Part shown: positions 28,770 to 37,656 of the stretch, piece after piece
Numbering within the stretch: position 1 is the stretch's first letter
How the letters are laid out: the number at the start of each line of letters is the position of its first letter
Source: Candidatus Nitrotoga arctica
GTDB lineage: Bacteria; Pseudomonadota; Gammaproteobacteria; Burkholderiales; Gallionellaceae
NCBI RefSeq assembly: GCF_918378365.1
Contig: NZ_OU912926.1
Coordinates: 2,294,001 to 2,358,000 of the forward strand
Length of the DNA stretch: 64,000 nt
Direction of reading: 5' to 3'
Notes under the pieces: generated by a model
Databases searched by the model: none
Seen by the model: the letters and a program-made list of their open reading frames with translations, nothing else
Told to the model about the DNA's origin: nothing
Made by a program: the position numbers and the translations under genes

Positions 28770-30170
28770 TTATCTGCTACCCTTACCCAATATAACGACC
28801 TGGAACGTATCGATCAATATAAGTACATCCAGGAATAAACTATTGTTTTTCACATAGTACAAGTCATATTGGAGCTTCTGGATAGAGTCCTCAACTGAGG
28901 CCCCATACTGATAGCGTACTTGAGCTAAGCCGGTTATCCCCGGTTTAATACTATGCCTCACGTTATAATAAGGAACTTCTTCACAAAGCTGCTTTACAAA
29001 AAAAGGTCTTTCCGGGCGTGGCCCAACGAAACTCATTTCTCCTTTAAAAACGTTTAGAATTTGCGGGAGTTCGTCGATTCTCAGTTTGCGAATGATACGT
29101 CCTACTTTCGTCGTACGGGTGTCATTTGCAGCCGCCCATTGAGGCTGCATTCCTTTCTCAGCATCATTTCGCATACTACGAAACTTCAGCACCATAAAAG
29201 TATGGCCATCCATACCAACTCGTTCTTGTTGATAAAAGATAGGGGTTCGATCTTCAAAATAAATGCACAGCGCCGTAATCAATATCACCGGAAACGAAAC
29301 AATCAAAATAATAGTGCTGGCGAATAAATCAAAAATTCTTTTAATAAAAGATCGTAGGAAACTCTGATCAAACCCGCCACCGAAAACTAACCAACTTGGT
29401 TGAAGAGAATCCACCCTGATCTGGCATGCTTCACGCTCAAAAAAAGACGCTGCATCGGTCACTTTAATTCCATTTAATTTACATACCAATAACTCCTGAA
29501 TGGGGAAACTTTCCCCTCGCCGATTATTTACCGCGACAATGACCTCATTCGCGTTATATTTGTTTGTCAAACTTATTAAAGAATTTCCAGTCGGTAAAAT
29601 AGTAGACGGTAGAATACAGCTTGCTTCCCCTGGCAACTGAACAAAGCCAACGATATTATATTTATGGTAGCTAATATTATGCATGGCCAGCTCACCGCAT
29701 TCCTTTGCCAGAGTACCGCACCCTATAAAAATAATTCGTGACTCCAAATACTTCAACTTGAATAATTGATAAAAAATAGTCCTCACCAATAAAATCAAAA
29801 AAACAGCAATAACAATTACGATACCTAAAATACCGCGACCAATATAAATATCTGGCACTATATAAAATGCCAAAGTTATGATGCCGAATCCCAAGGCAAA
29901 AGAAGGCATGAGTCGGAGAAAGGTATTTCTCATATCCTCTCTGTAATTGTGTTTATACATGCCAAAAGCACTCATACTGAAAACCATCACTAATGCAAAT
30001 GCACATGCCGTCAGGAAAAAATTCTCCATCTTGACGAAATATGGAAAGTTACTATCAAAGAACCGAATAGTCGCCCCAAGATAAACCGAGGCCATGAAAA
30101 CAAGAGTTTCAACAAAAAGCAGAATGGACACTATTTTGGAGACATAGTGATTGGAAATTCTAAACAACAT
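28770..30170 (-). CDS. EpsB-type undecaprenyl-phosphate sugar transferase, PEP-CTERM-associated
   Basis: A 466-residue polyprenyl glycosylphosphotransferase that starts an exopolysaccharide repeat unit by moving a sugar-1-phosphate onto undecaprenyl phosphate. The N-terminal part has about five membrane helices; a Rossmann-like CoA-binding-type domain follows ([15 protein letters not shown], about 148). The catalytic bacterial sugar transferase domain occupies the C-terminus: [56 protein letters not shown] and [17 protein letters not shown]. Length and motifs match the form that co-occurs with exosortase systems (TIGR03013 type). It leads the epsB-prsK-prsR operon and is divergent from the sugar dehydrogenase. 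Confidence 0.93.
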   Translation of the reverse strand: MLFRISNHYVSKIVSILLFVETLVFMASVYLGATIRFFDSNFPYFVKMENFFLTACAFALVMVFSMSAFGMYKHNYREDMRNTFLRLMPSFALGFGIITLAFYIVPDIYIGRGILGIVIVIAVFLILLVRTIFYQLFKLKYLESRIIFIGCGTLAKECGELAMHNISYHKYNIVGFVQLPGEASCILPSTILPTGNSLISLTNKYNANEVIVAVNNRRGESFPIQELLVCKLNGIKVTDAASFFEREACQIRVDSLQPSWLVFGGGFDQSFLRSFIKRIFDLFASTIILIVSFPVILITALCIYFEDRTPIFYQQERVGMDGHTFMVLKFRSMRNDAEKGMQPQWAAANDTRTTKVGRIIRKLRIDELPQILNVFKGEMSFVGPRPERPFFVKQLCEEVPYYNVRHSIKPGITGLAQVRYQYGASVEDSIQKLQYDLYYVKNNSLFLDVLILIDTFQVVILGKGSR

Positions 30171-30342
30171 TAAATTTACTCCAAAAATTTGCTGATATTT
30201 TAAACCACGCTCACATCATATCGACTTTTATAGCAAGAACATTAGGGATGTTGATAAGCCGATAATTGTGAGAATAAGATTGAAGCTTTTCAGCATATCT
30301 GCTAGATTCAAAAAATTATGATAATAGCAAAGTGAGTTTAGT

Positions 30343-31623
30343 ATGGGCATTGTTGCCGTAGTTGGGCTTGGCTATGTAGGTTTACCTCTGGCTGTAGAGT
30401 TTGGAAAAAAACAGCGAACTATCGGGTTCGATCTCTCCGCCACCAAAATCGAAAGCTACAAACGGTATATTGATCCTACTGGAGAGTTGTCAACCGAAAA
30501 CCTGCAAGCGGCCATCCATCTTACCGTCAGCTCCGACCCATCCGAGTTATCTCTTGCCGACTATATTGTAATCGCAGTTCCAACACCCGTAGATAGTGCC
30601 CATCAACCCGATTTTTCCCCTCTTGTTGGCGCCAGCGAAACAGTTGGGAAGAATATGAAACGCGGCGCAATCATTATCTATGAATCCACCGTTTACCCTG
30701 GAGCTACTGAGGAAATATGCATCCCGGTTCTGGAAAAGAACTCCGGTATGGAATGGAAAAAAGATTTCCACATTGGGTATTCTCCAGAAAGAATCAATCC
30801 CGGCGATAAAGAACGTACTCTCACTTCCATTGTAAAAATTGTATCAGGGGATGATACAAATACTTTGGAGAAAGTAGCAAAGCTTTACGAAACCATCATC
30901 AGTGCCGGTGTGCACAGAGCATCCAGCATTAAGGTCGCAGAAGCAGCAAAAGTGATCGAAAATACCCAACGTGACCTGAATATTGCATTAATTAATGAAT
31001 TGGCCATCATTTTTGACAAGCTTGAAATTGACACACTGCAGGTATTACAAGCCGCCGGCACTAAATGGAATTTTCTTCCATTCCGTCCTGGCTTAGTCGG
31101 TGGACACTGCATTGGCGTAGATCCTTACTATCTTACCCACAAAGCAGATATGATTGGCTATCATCCCCAAGTGATACTGGCCGGACGCCGAATAAATGAT
31201 GGAATGGCCAAATTTATTGCGGAAAAAACAGTGAAGGAAATGATCCGGGCCGGCCTCAATGTAAAAGGCTCAAAAGTGAACATACTCGGATTGACGTTCA
31301 AGGAAAATTGTCCTGACCTGAGGAATTCGAAGGTCGTGGACATCATTCACGAACTTCGGTCCTACGGTGTAGAAGTACATATCCATGATCCTGTAGCAAC
31401 CGTCAAAGACGCTCTTCACGAGTATGGCTTGGAACTTAAAACTTGGGAAAACTTGCCACGCGCAGATGCACTCATTGCCGCAGTTTCACACCGTGAATTT
31501 CTTGCCAGACCTCTTACCGACTTTCAAACAAAAATTGTTTCAAATGGCTGTTTTATAGATGTAAAATCTCATTTTGATCAGGCCGCGTTGCGTGCAGCCG
31601 GCCTTAACGTCTGGAGACTCTAG
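30343..31623 (+). CDS. Nucleotide-sugar 6-dehydrogenase (TviB/WbpA-like)
   Basis: A 426-residue UDP-sugar dehydrogenase that oxidises the C6 alcohol of a UDP-sugar (probably a UDP-N-acetylhexosamine) to the uronate with two NAD+. The N-terminal motif reads VVGLGYVGLPLAVEFG (about 5-20). The catalytic Cys is in PGLVGGHCIGVDPYYL (about 249-264); ESTVYPGATEE (about 112-122) and the Lys/Asn in AEAAKVIENTQRDLNIA fit the family. The C-terminal domain starts near GLTFKENCPDLRNSK. It resembles TviB/WbpA rather than UDP-glucose dehydrogenase, so it is not an obvious source of UDP-glucuronate for the arn pathway. It probably supplies acidic sugars for the exopolysaccharide. Confidence 0.92.
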   Translation: MGIVAVVGLGYVGLPLAVEFGKKQRTIGFDLSATKIESYKRYIDPTGELSTENLQAAIHLTVSSDPSELSLADYIVIAVPTPVDSAHQPDFSPLVGASETVGKNMKRGAIIIYESTVYPGATEEICIPVLEKNSGMEWKKDFHIGYSPERINPGDKERTLTSIVKIVSGDDTNTLEKVAKLYETIISAGVHRASSIKVAEAAKVIENTQRDLNIALINELAIIFDKLEIDTLQVLQAAGTKWNFLPFRPGLVGGHCIGVDPYYLTHKADMIGYHPQVILAGRRINDGMAKFIAEKTVKEMIRAGLNVKGSKVNILGLTFKENCPDLRNSKVVDIIHELRSYGVEVHIHDPVATVKDALHEYGLELKTWENLPRADALIAAVSHREFLARPLTDFQTKIVSNGCFIDVKSHFDQAALRAAGLNVWRL

Positions 31624-31648
31624 AAAAAAGTAATTTGTCTCTGGATAT

Positions 31649-31800
31649 GGCTCGTAGTTCGTAGTGGTAACACTTAAATAAGTACCAGATAAACAATAAA
31701 AATAATCTGCTAGAAATCCGCTCATCCTTCGACAGACTCAGGACGAACAGATTTTTTCTTCTGCGAAAGATTGAAAGTTGATTACCCACCATAATAGAAC
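31649..31800 (+). repeat. Dispersed intergenic repeat, copy C
   Basis: Begins with CTCGTAGTTCGTAGTGGTAA and shares CATCCTTCGACAGACTCAGG, ACGAACAGATT and TTCTTCTGCGAAAGATTGAA with copies A, B and D. It lies 25 bases after the sugar-dehydrogenase stop, before prsT. Compared with copy B it lacks the left inverted arm. Confidence 0.75.
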
Positions 31801-31906
31801 CATTAAAATTTAAGACCTTGTAAGAATTTTTGCACGTTGCTCCCACATTAATAGCGTTGCTGTTTTATCAATTTAAGCCAAAATGAGATCAAAAGGAACG
31901 AAAGTT

Positions 31907-34690
31907 ATGCCAAACATAAACAGGAAAAAAATCACCGTTATTATAATTTTTGGAACGATCCTGTTCATAGGTGGCGTTACCGCCTGCGGCAAAACGCAGA
32001 CCTCTGAGACACTAGTTACTGAAGCCAAACAATATCAGCAGAAGGGCGACAACAAGGCAGCCATCATCCAACTAAAAAATGCGTTACAGAAGAACCCAGA
32101 TGATGTCGAAGCTCGTTATCTTTTGGGCACCATTTACAATAAAACAGGAGATTCCCAATCAGCCGAGAAGGAACTCCGTAAGGCATTGAGCTTGGGCATG
32201 AGCCCCGCCAAAGTATTTCCTGACTTGAGTAGTGCCTTACTCATGCAAGGGAAATTCCAGATAGTTCTGGATGAAATAAAGCAGATCCCAGGGGAAAAAG
32301 AATCTGCTGAAATATCAATCTCACGCGGTAATGCTTACCTAGCCTTAGGCAAAGGCCAGGAAGCAAAAGAATCCTTTGAACAAGCCTTAAAGGATAAGCC
32401 GGATTTCCCAGACGCACTCATCGGGCTAGCCAGACATTCAATTATGGAGAAAAACATTGATGCCGCAACACGTTTCTCCGAGCAAGCTGTAATCAAAAAC
32501 CCACAAAATACGGACGTTTTGCTTTTTAAAGGCGATCTTCTGCGTGCCCAAGGAAAAATCGAGCTCGCTCTTGCCGCTTATGACCAAGTTTTAAAATTAC
32601 AGCCGGACAATAACTCAGCACATATCAACAAAGCCTTCCTGGAAATTGGTACAGGGAAATTCGATGTAGCCAAAGCAGATATTGACGCGGCACGCAAAAC
32701 ATCGCCGAACAATCTAACTATAATCTATGCGCAAGCTCTACTTGATTTTCGCCAAGGCAAACATGCTGCAGCATTGGAATCTCTGCAGAAGGTTTTGAGT
32801 GCAGCACCGGAGCATATGCCTAGCATTCTGCTGGCAGGAGCCGTGCAATTAGCGCTTGGATCATTACCGCAAGCCGAACAACACATTAAAAAATACTTGG
32901 AGAAGGATCCAAGTAATCTCTACGCTCGTAAATTAATGGTATCCACGTTATTGAAAAGCCGCCGGACAAAAGACGCAATCGATATGTTGTCGCCAGTGCT
33001 TAAAGTCGCACAACAGGATGATCTCCAACTGTTTGCTCTCGCAGGTGAATCATATATGCAGGCCGGAGACTACACAAAAGCGACGGAATATTTTGCAAAG
33101 GCCAGTGCACTTGCTCCAAAAGCGGCAGAACTTCACACCGCTCTAGGCTTAAGCAAACTGGCGCTAGGTGAGAACGACCGCGCAGTAGCCGAAATGGAAA
33201 CAGCAGCAGCATTGGACACTAAATCACCCAAGGCAGGCGTCTTACTGGTGATGACGCACCTTCGCCTTAAGGAGTACGATAAAGCACTCGCAACAGCGAA
33301 AGCTTTTGAAAAAGAGCAGCCTGACAACCCCTTAGCTCACAACCTCAAAGGTGCTGCCTATCTGGGCAAAAAAGATAGCGCTGCCGCACGCGCGAGCTTT
33401 GATAAGGCTCTTTCCATTCAACCCACCAATTTCCCTGCTGTAATAAGCCTTACACAACTTGATCTACAGGACAAAAAACCAGAAGTAGCCAAAAAACGCC
33501 TTGAGGCTATCCTAGATAAAGATAAGAAAAATTCTCAAATCATGACTGCACTAGCCGGTCTTGCGACCTCCCAAGGGCAGATCAAGGAAGCCACCACTTG
33601 GCTGGAGACGGCCAGCAAGGAAAACCCAGATGCATTACAACCAGCCATGCTGCTGGCAGCTCATTATCTACGCATAGGTGATAAACAAAAAGCACTCACC
33701 CTCGCCCAAAAACTTCAAGGCTCCAACTCCAGCAATCCAGATGTTTTAAATACTCTGGGACAAGCCCAATTCGCCAACGGTGATAAGCCAGCCGCTTTGG
33801 CAACCTATAACAGACTTGCCGCCATGAAACCGGACTCGGCACCGGCCCAATTCCTTATTGCCGCCGTTTACATGTCAATGCAGAACCAACCAGCAGCATC
33901 AGACGCCCTCAAAAAAGCACTCTCATTGCAACCAGATTATCTGGAGGCGCAATTGGCTCTAGCTTCTTTGGAGGCCGACAAAGGAAATTATGAGCAAGCT
34001 CTCACAATTGCCCGGCAGATTCAGAAAAAAAACGGGAAATCACCCGTAGGCTATGAGCTGGAGGGTAATCTGCTGATGGCTCAAAAAAAACCAGATCTAG
34101 CGGTGAAGGCCTATGAGCAGGCATTCACTATCAGCAAGAATGGTGCGCTCATGGTGAAATTGCACGCTTCCCTAGGTCAGGCCGGTAAAGGTAAGGTAGC
34201 GGACACCCGTCTGTCTCAATGGCTAAAAGAACACCCTACCGATGAATCCACCCGAATGTATCAGGCAGGAATTTATCTCGCCGACAAGCAGAACAAAGCT
34301 GCCATCGAACAATATCAATTTGTGTTACAACAGAATTCAAAAAACATTCCAGCGCTGAACAATCTAGCCTGGCTCTATCAGCAAGAAAAAGATCCTCGCG
34401 CCTTGGAATATGCCGAGAAGGCCAATCAACTGGCACCGGATAATCCCGCGATACTTGATACCTTGGGTTGGATGCTGGTGGAGCAGGGCAACACAACGCG
34501 CGGCCTGCCGCTTTTGCAAAAGGCCGCCAGCGTGGCGCCGGAAGCAGCAAGTATCCGTTACCATTTCGTGCTGGGGTTGGTTAAATCTGGAGACAAGGCC
34601 AAGGCGCGTAAAGAGTTGGAGCAGTTGCTGGCCACTGGAAAAACCTTTCCCCAGATTGAGGAAGCGCGAGCCTTGCTAAAACAACTTTAA
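31907..34690 (+). CDS. prsT: PrsT: PEP-CTERM system TPR lipoprotein
   Basis: A 927-residue protein starting at ATG 31907, which follows AAGGA (an in-frame ATG at 31883 does not). The N-terminus is a lipoprotein signal with lipobox-like GVTAC, so the mature protein starts at Cys and is membrane-anchored. The rest is about 25 tetratricopeptide repeats, with recurrent A-x-x-x-x-x-A-L and P-D/N patterns (for example KNALQKNPDDVEARYLLG). It matches the PEP-CTERM/XrtA-linked PrsT family; its role in exopolysaccharide or protein sorting is not established. It lies downstream of the sugar dehydrogenase but is separated from it by repeat C. Confidence 0.95.
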   Translation: MPNINRKKITVIIIFGTILFIGGVTACGKTQTSETLVTEAKQYQQKGDNKAAIIQLKNALQKNPDDVEARYLLGTIYNKTGDSQSAEKELRKALSLGMSPAKVFPDLSSALLMQGKFQIVLDEIKQIPGEKESAEISISRGNAYLALGKGQEAKESFEQALKDKPDFPDALIGLARHSIMEKNIDAATRFSEQAVIKNPQNTDVLLFKGDLLRAQGKIELALAAYDQVLKLQPDNNSAHINKAFLEIGTGKFDVAKADIDAARKTSPNNLTIIYAQALLDFRQGKHAAALESLQKVLSAAPEHMPSILLAGAVQLALGSLPQAEQHIKKYLEKDPSNLYARKLMVSTLLKSRRTKDAIDMLSPVLKVAQQDDLQLFALAGESYMQAGDYTKATEYFAKASALAPKAAELHTALGLSKLALGENDRAVAEMETAAALDTKSPKAGVLLVMTHLRLKEYDKALATAKAFEKEQPDNPLAHNLKGAAYLGKKDSAAARASFDKALSIQPTNFPAVISLTQLDLQDKKPEVAKKRLEAILDKDKKNSQIMTALAGLATSQGQIKEATTWLETASKENPDALQPAMLLAAHYLRIGDKQKALTLAQKLQGSNSSNPDVLNTLGQAQFANGDKPAALATYNRLAAMKPDSAPAQFLIAAVYMSMQNQPAASDALKKALSLQPDYLEAQLALASLEADKGNYEQALTIARQIQKKNGKSPVGYELEGNLLMAQKKPDLAVKAYEQAFTISKNGALMVKLHASLGQAGKGKVADTRLSQWLKEHPTDESTRMYQAGIYLADKQNKAAIEQYQFVLQQNSKNIPALNNLAWLYQQEKDPRALEYAEKANQLAPDNPAILDTLGWMLVEQGNTTRGLPLLQKAASVAPEAASIRYHFVLGLVKSGDKAKARKELEQLLATGKTFPQIEEARALLKQL

Positions 34691-34852
34691 TGATTTACCA
34701 ATTCCCCTGTTCCCCTGAAAAAAATAATCTATCGAAGAGACATCGTCACACTGATCGACGGCATTAATATCTTAAGATCAATTTTGAATGGTTGTCTATA
34801 CCTTTCTGCTGTAATTATATTGAGTCTGACCCCTACCAAAGGCAGCTGATTA

Positions 34853-35527
34853 CTATGCTGCAAGTGCTAGCAACGCTTCATTGGAGTATATTTCAGAATA
34901 AACTGAGTAAGCTCTTCCAGCTGTTAAGCATGAATTTACAATGGAGTCGAAAGCATGGCTATCAGCCAGATTTAAGGCAAAAGGCATTCTGGGCCCATGG
35001 TGAATTATCGCGGGGCCAATTGATCGGGCTTGAATTCCAAACTGGTTCAGGACACGGGCGATAGAGCGGCGACACAAACAAATGACATAGCCGATTCCGT
35101 TTGCGCAACAGTACTCGCGGGCCGCATGCAACATCTTCAGCATGATCTCGGATTCGTTCTCGGAAGATTCTTTCGGCGGCTGGCCATTTCTTAACTTCTG
35201 AAAAGGACGAAGGATGCCTAGTCTGGAAAATTCGGCGGTTTGGAGATTATGTGGAAGGAATTGTGGAGAGTCAAAAGCCGTGACTTTTTGAAAGGGTAAA
35301 CTTCCAAATTGATCGACCACAAGACGGAAAGTGCCTATCCAGCGGTTATTGCTATTAACGAGAAAGTGAATAGCTTTGTCGTCATAAATATCTTTTTCCA
35401 TTTCATTCTTAAATCTGCCCGCCTCCTCAAATCCTTTTTCCAGACAAAAGATTTGATATCGTAGATTGTAGTGAATATTTTTACTTTCTTCAGTATCAGC
35501 CAGTACAACTTCATAGCTGTTTATCAT
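34853..35527 (-). CDS. PEP-CTERM/exosortase-associated acyltransferase
   Basis: A 224-residue protein of the exosortase-associated acyltransferase family (TIGR03694 type), distantly related to acyl-homoserine-lactone synthases and GNAT enzymes. The family signature is visible at the N-terminus: LRYQIFCLEKGFE (about 23-35), an acidic stretch EKDIYDDKAIHFLV (about 44-57), then GTFRLV (about 65-70) and EFSRLGI (about 99-105). The product is unknown. GAGG upstream of the ATG supports the start. A near-consensus sigma-54 element lies about 195 bases upstream, so PrsR control is likely. It is divergent from a FeeM-type synthase across a 775-base region. Confidence 0.9.
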   Translation of the reverse strand: MINSYEVVLADTEESKNIHYNLRYQIFCLEKGFEEAGRFKNEMEKDIYDDKAIHFLVNSNNRWIGTFRLVVDQFGSLPFQKVTAFDSPQFLPHNLQTAEFSRLGILRPFQKLRNGQPPKESSENESEIMLKMLHAAREYCCANGIGYVICLCRRSIARVLNQFGIQARSIGPAIIHHGPRMPFALNLADSHAFDSIVNSCLTAGRAYSVYSEIYSNEALLALAA

Positions 35528-35719
35528 TTTCTCGGTTCCTCCCCTGACAAGTTGAAATATAGCAAAGCAAGATTGAACTTAATACATTCCGCCTTGTTAA
35601 AAACATTTTATAAACGACAGAATAGGCTATTTTCTATCTGAAAATTATTAAGTTACTTTGCTGCAACATTGAAATATTTGTTCGGTACATGTCCAAGCTA
35701 TATGCAACTTACAAACATA

Positions 35720-35736
35720 AAGCAAGTTTTATGCCA
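35720..35736 (-). promoter_or_regulatory. Sigma-54 promoter of the exosortase-associated acyltransferase
   Basis: On the minus strand the sequence reads TGGCATAAAACTTGCTT: -24 TGGCA and -12 TTGC with the exact 10-base GG-to-GC spacing. It faces the acyltransferase gene, leaving a leader of about 180 bases. No clear copy of the 18-bp box found at the other two sigma-54 promoters was seen upstream. Confidence 0.75.
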
Positions 35737-36054
35737 TGAACGAATCTGAAAACAAGGATTATCAAATTCCTGCTGTAAGGTAAGGACTATAGAGAGAAAT
35801 CTCTATTTTGAATTTGGATCTAAAGAACGAATACTGAAGTCTAATATTTGTTCTATAAATTAAGTGGGGTGTCCACGTCAATATTGTGATTTTGACGAAA
35901 AATAAATAAACTCTTATAAATTACAATAAATTACAACACACGCCAATTACATGTCATTATCCAAGCAATAATAAACCGTGAACTTTCATTTGTTTATCAA
36001 AAAGTTAAATGCATGATAATATTTCCCGCATTCAGGTGAATACCCCACTAAATT

Positions 36055-36088
36055 TATATAAGTGTCTTAATTTAGAGACACTTATATA
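36055..36088. repeat. 13-bp inverted repeat (TATATAAGTGTCT)
   Basis: A perfect 13-base arm at 36055-36067 is matched by AGACACTTATATA at 36076-36088, with an 8-base loop. It lies 30 bases before a 38-bp palindrome in the AT-rich region ahead of the FeeM-type gene. Its AT-rich stem without a T-tract argues against a terminator. Confidence 0.8.
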
Positions 36089-36117
36089 TTGTTTTAATAT
36101 TTTACTAATGGAATCAA

Positions 36118-36155
36118 AACTTTATATTGTCTCCATATGGAGACAATATAAAGTT
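36118..36155. promoter_or_regulatory. Perfect 38-bp palindrome upstream of the FeeM-type gene
   Basis: The left half AACTTTATATTGTCTCCAT is followed directly by its exact reverse complement, with no spacer and no mismatch. It lies about 150 bases before the FeeM-type start codon. A spacer-free palindrome of this length suggests a dimeric or tetrameric operator, a recombination site or a cruciform. The inner TGTCTCC recalls the GTGTCT arm of the nearby inverted repeat. Confidence 0.8.
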
Positions 36156-36302
36156 AAATAATATTTTATATTGACCGATATTGATTTAATAATGCCTTAC
36201 AAACAAATTATTTAACACATTATTGAAGAAATTTTTGGCTTATATGTAATTAATTATGATAACTTTTAATTTAAATAACATAACTTGTGAGGTTGTCTGC
36301 CA

Positions 36303-37073
36303 ATGACTACTCAGCTAGATTCCGAGGATCAGAATGATCAAGCCATCATTACGTTCCCATCTCCGCACCGATTGCAGGATATTTCAATCCCCAAGTTAAA
36401 ACCCGATACTATTAAAGAGATTCCCTTCGCTCAGCAACAATTTCAAATTCGATTAGCAAATTCGCAAGGTATACGTGAAGCCGCCAGTCTGCTGATTAAG
36501 AAGATGTATGCTTGGCGTGGCTATGACACGGATGCCAAAGATCCCAACAAGATCACCTTGGTGACTGACTATAAAGATACTGTAGTGGGTACGCTCACTT
36601 TGGGTCTCGACTCCCCCCCTCAAGGCTTAACAGCCGATGAGCTTTATCATCCTGAGGTAGAACTCCTGCGTAGTCAGGGTAGAAAAATTTGCGACATCAC
36701 ACGCTTAGCAATCGACTTGGACCTCAAATCCAAAAGGGTAATGCCAGCGCTATTTCATGTTGCCTATATTTATGCAAGAAATATTCATCATTGCACTGAT
36801 ACTTTAATTGAGGTCAACCCAAGGCATGTGGTTTTTTATGAGCGCATGATGGGTTTTAAACGATTTGGCCCAGAGAGAATCTGTCCTCGCGTTAATGCCC
36901 CAGCAGTGCTAATGAGGCTGACAGGGTCATATATGTCCGAACAGATACAAAAATATGGCGGTCTCGGGCCAGATACCAAAAACACTAAATCGATTTACCC
37001 TTACTTCTTTTCCAGCACAGATGAACTCGGGATCACCCAACGCTTATTAAGAGATGGATTTGGCCCCACCTAG
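36303..37073 (+). CDS. FeeM-type N-acyl amino acid synthase domain protein
   Basis: A 256-residue protein of the FeeM/NAS group in the GNAT superfamily. Family members join an acyl chain from acyl carrier protein to an amino acid (FeeM makes N-acyl-tyrosine). Matching features: IRLANSQGIREAASLLIKKMYAWRGY (about 51-76), TLVTDYKDTVVGTLTLGLD (about 86-104), CDITRLAIDLD (about 131-141), ALFHVAYIYAR and EVNPRHVVFYERMMGFKRFGPER (about 176-198). The first 45 residues are a less conserved tail. GAGG lies about 10 bases before the ATG. It sits between the exosortase-associated acyltransferase and a ThiF/nitroreductase pair, suggesting a linked acyl-amino-acid pathway. Donor and acceptor cannot be read from sequence. 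Confidence 0.85.
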   Translation: MTTQLDSEDQNDQAIITFPSPHRLQDISIPKLKPDTIKEIPFAQQQFQIRLANSQGIREAASLLIKKMYAWRGYDTDAKDPNKITLVTDYKDTVVGTLTLGLDSPPQGLTADELYHPEVELLRSQGRKICDITRLAIDLDLKSKRVMPALFHVAYIYARNIHHCTDTLIEVNPRHVVFYERMMGFKRFGPERICPRVNAPAVLMRLTGSYMSEQIQKYGGLGPDTKNTKSIYPYFFSSTDELGITQRLLRDGFGPT

Positions 37074-37167
37074 TTGTTATGAGCATATTCAGTATGGGTA
37101 AGTTCCGCAATTTTAGCTGGGTAATACAGCAAGAGCAGAATTAATTGCGCCAAAAACGGGTGGCGAT

Positions 37168-37262
37168 AATCGGCATGGGAGTAAGCGAGGGATATCAATC
37201 CTGAACTTGACGTAATCGGCTTTACCGAAGACGTGGCGAAAGACAAAAAGGTTTTCCAGGGT
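37168..37262 (+). pseudogene. Possible remnant of a NeuD/PglD-type sugar acyltransferase
   Basis: One frame reads IIGMG, and a shifted frame then reads DINPELDVIGFTEDVAKDKK followed by VFQG. This order resembles the N-terminal domain of NeuD/PglD-like sugar O-acyltransferases (I-I-G-x-G, then a D-V-I-G-F-x-D stretch). The frame is broken, there is no downstream hexapeptide domain, and the homology ends at the 127-bp inverted-repeat element. Short and uncertain. Confidence 0.3.
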
Positions 37263-37265
37263 CAA

Positions 37266-37392
37266 CTATTGATCCGGCACGAATTGAACTTGACTGCCGT
37301 TCGTGCTGAGCTTGTCGAAGCATAAGAAGCCATTCACATTTCGACAAGCTCAATGCGAACGACTTCTTGGATAAACGGTGCCGGATCAATAG
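37266..37392. mobile_element. 127-bp MITE-like element with 15-bp terminal inverted repeats
   Basis: CTATTGATCCGGCAC at 37266-37280 and its exact reverse complement at 37378-37392 bound the element. Inside, a second imperfect pair of about 22 bases (CGTTCGTGCTGAGCTTGTCG against TTCGACAAGCTCAATGCGAA) makes a nested hairpin. The inner motif is related to the TTCGACAGGCTCAGGACGAA core of the dispersed repeats. There is no coding capacity. Confidence 0.7.
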
Positions 37393-37656
37393 CTAAACGG
37401 CATGCTGTTCAGCTTGTAGGTCAGTTTAAATTGGGCAAAACCAGTCGTTATGGTTCAGGCTTTTGACCAGTAGCATTTTAGGTTCGAGTTAGGTAGCTGA
37501 ATAGAAATGTGGAATAGTCAAGCGGCTAATTCAGATCAACTAATGCTATAGTTAACCAATTTGAGTTTTAAAAATAGCCGCGTTGTTTTGTCGAGCTGTT
37601 CTCAGCGCCCCTTCACAACCCTGCCTTCATTTTACTAAACTATCGGATTGACATTA

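Noticed and set aside
30343..31623. UDP-glucose dehydrogenase feeding the arn pathway
   Set aside because: Motifs and length are closer to TviB/WbpA-type UDP-N-acetylhexosamine dehydrogenases; supplying UDP-glucuronate is not supported.
37156..37175. GTGGCGATAATCGGC before the ThiF-like gene as a sigma-54 promoter
   Set aside because: The GG-to-GC distance is one base short, a spacing sigma-54 does not tolerate.
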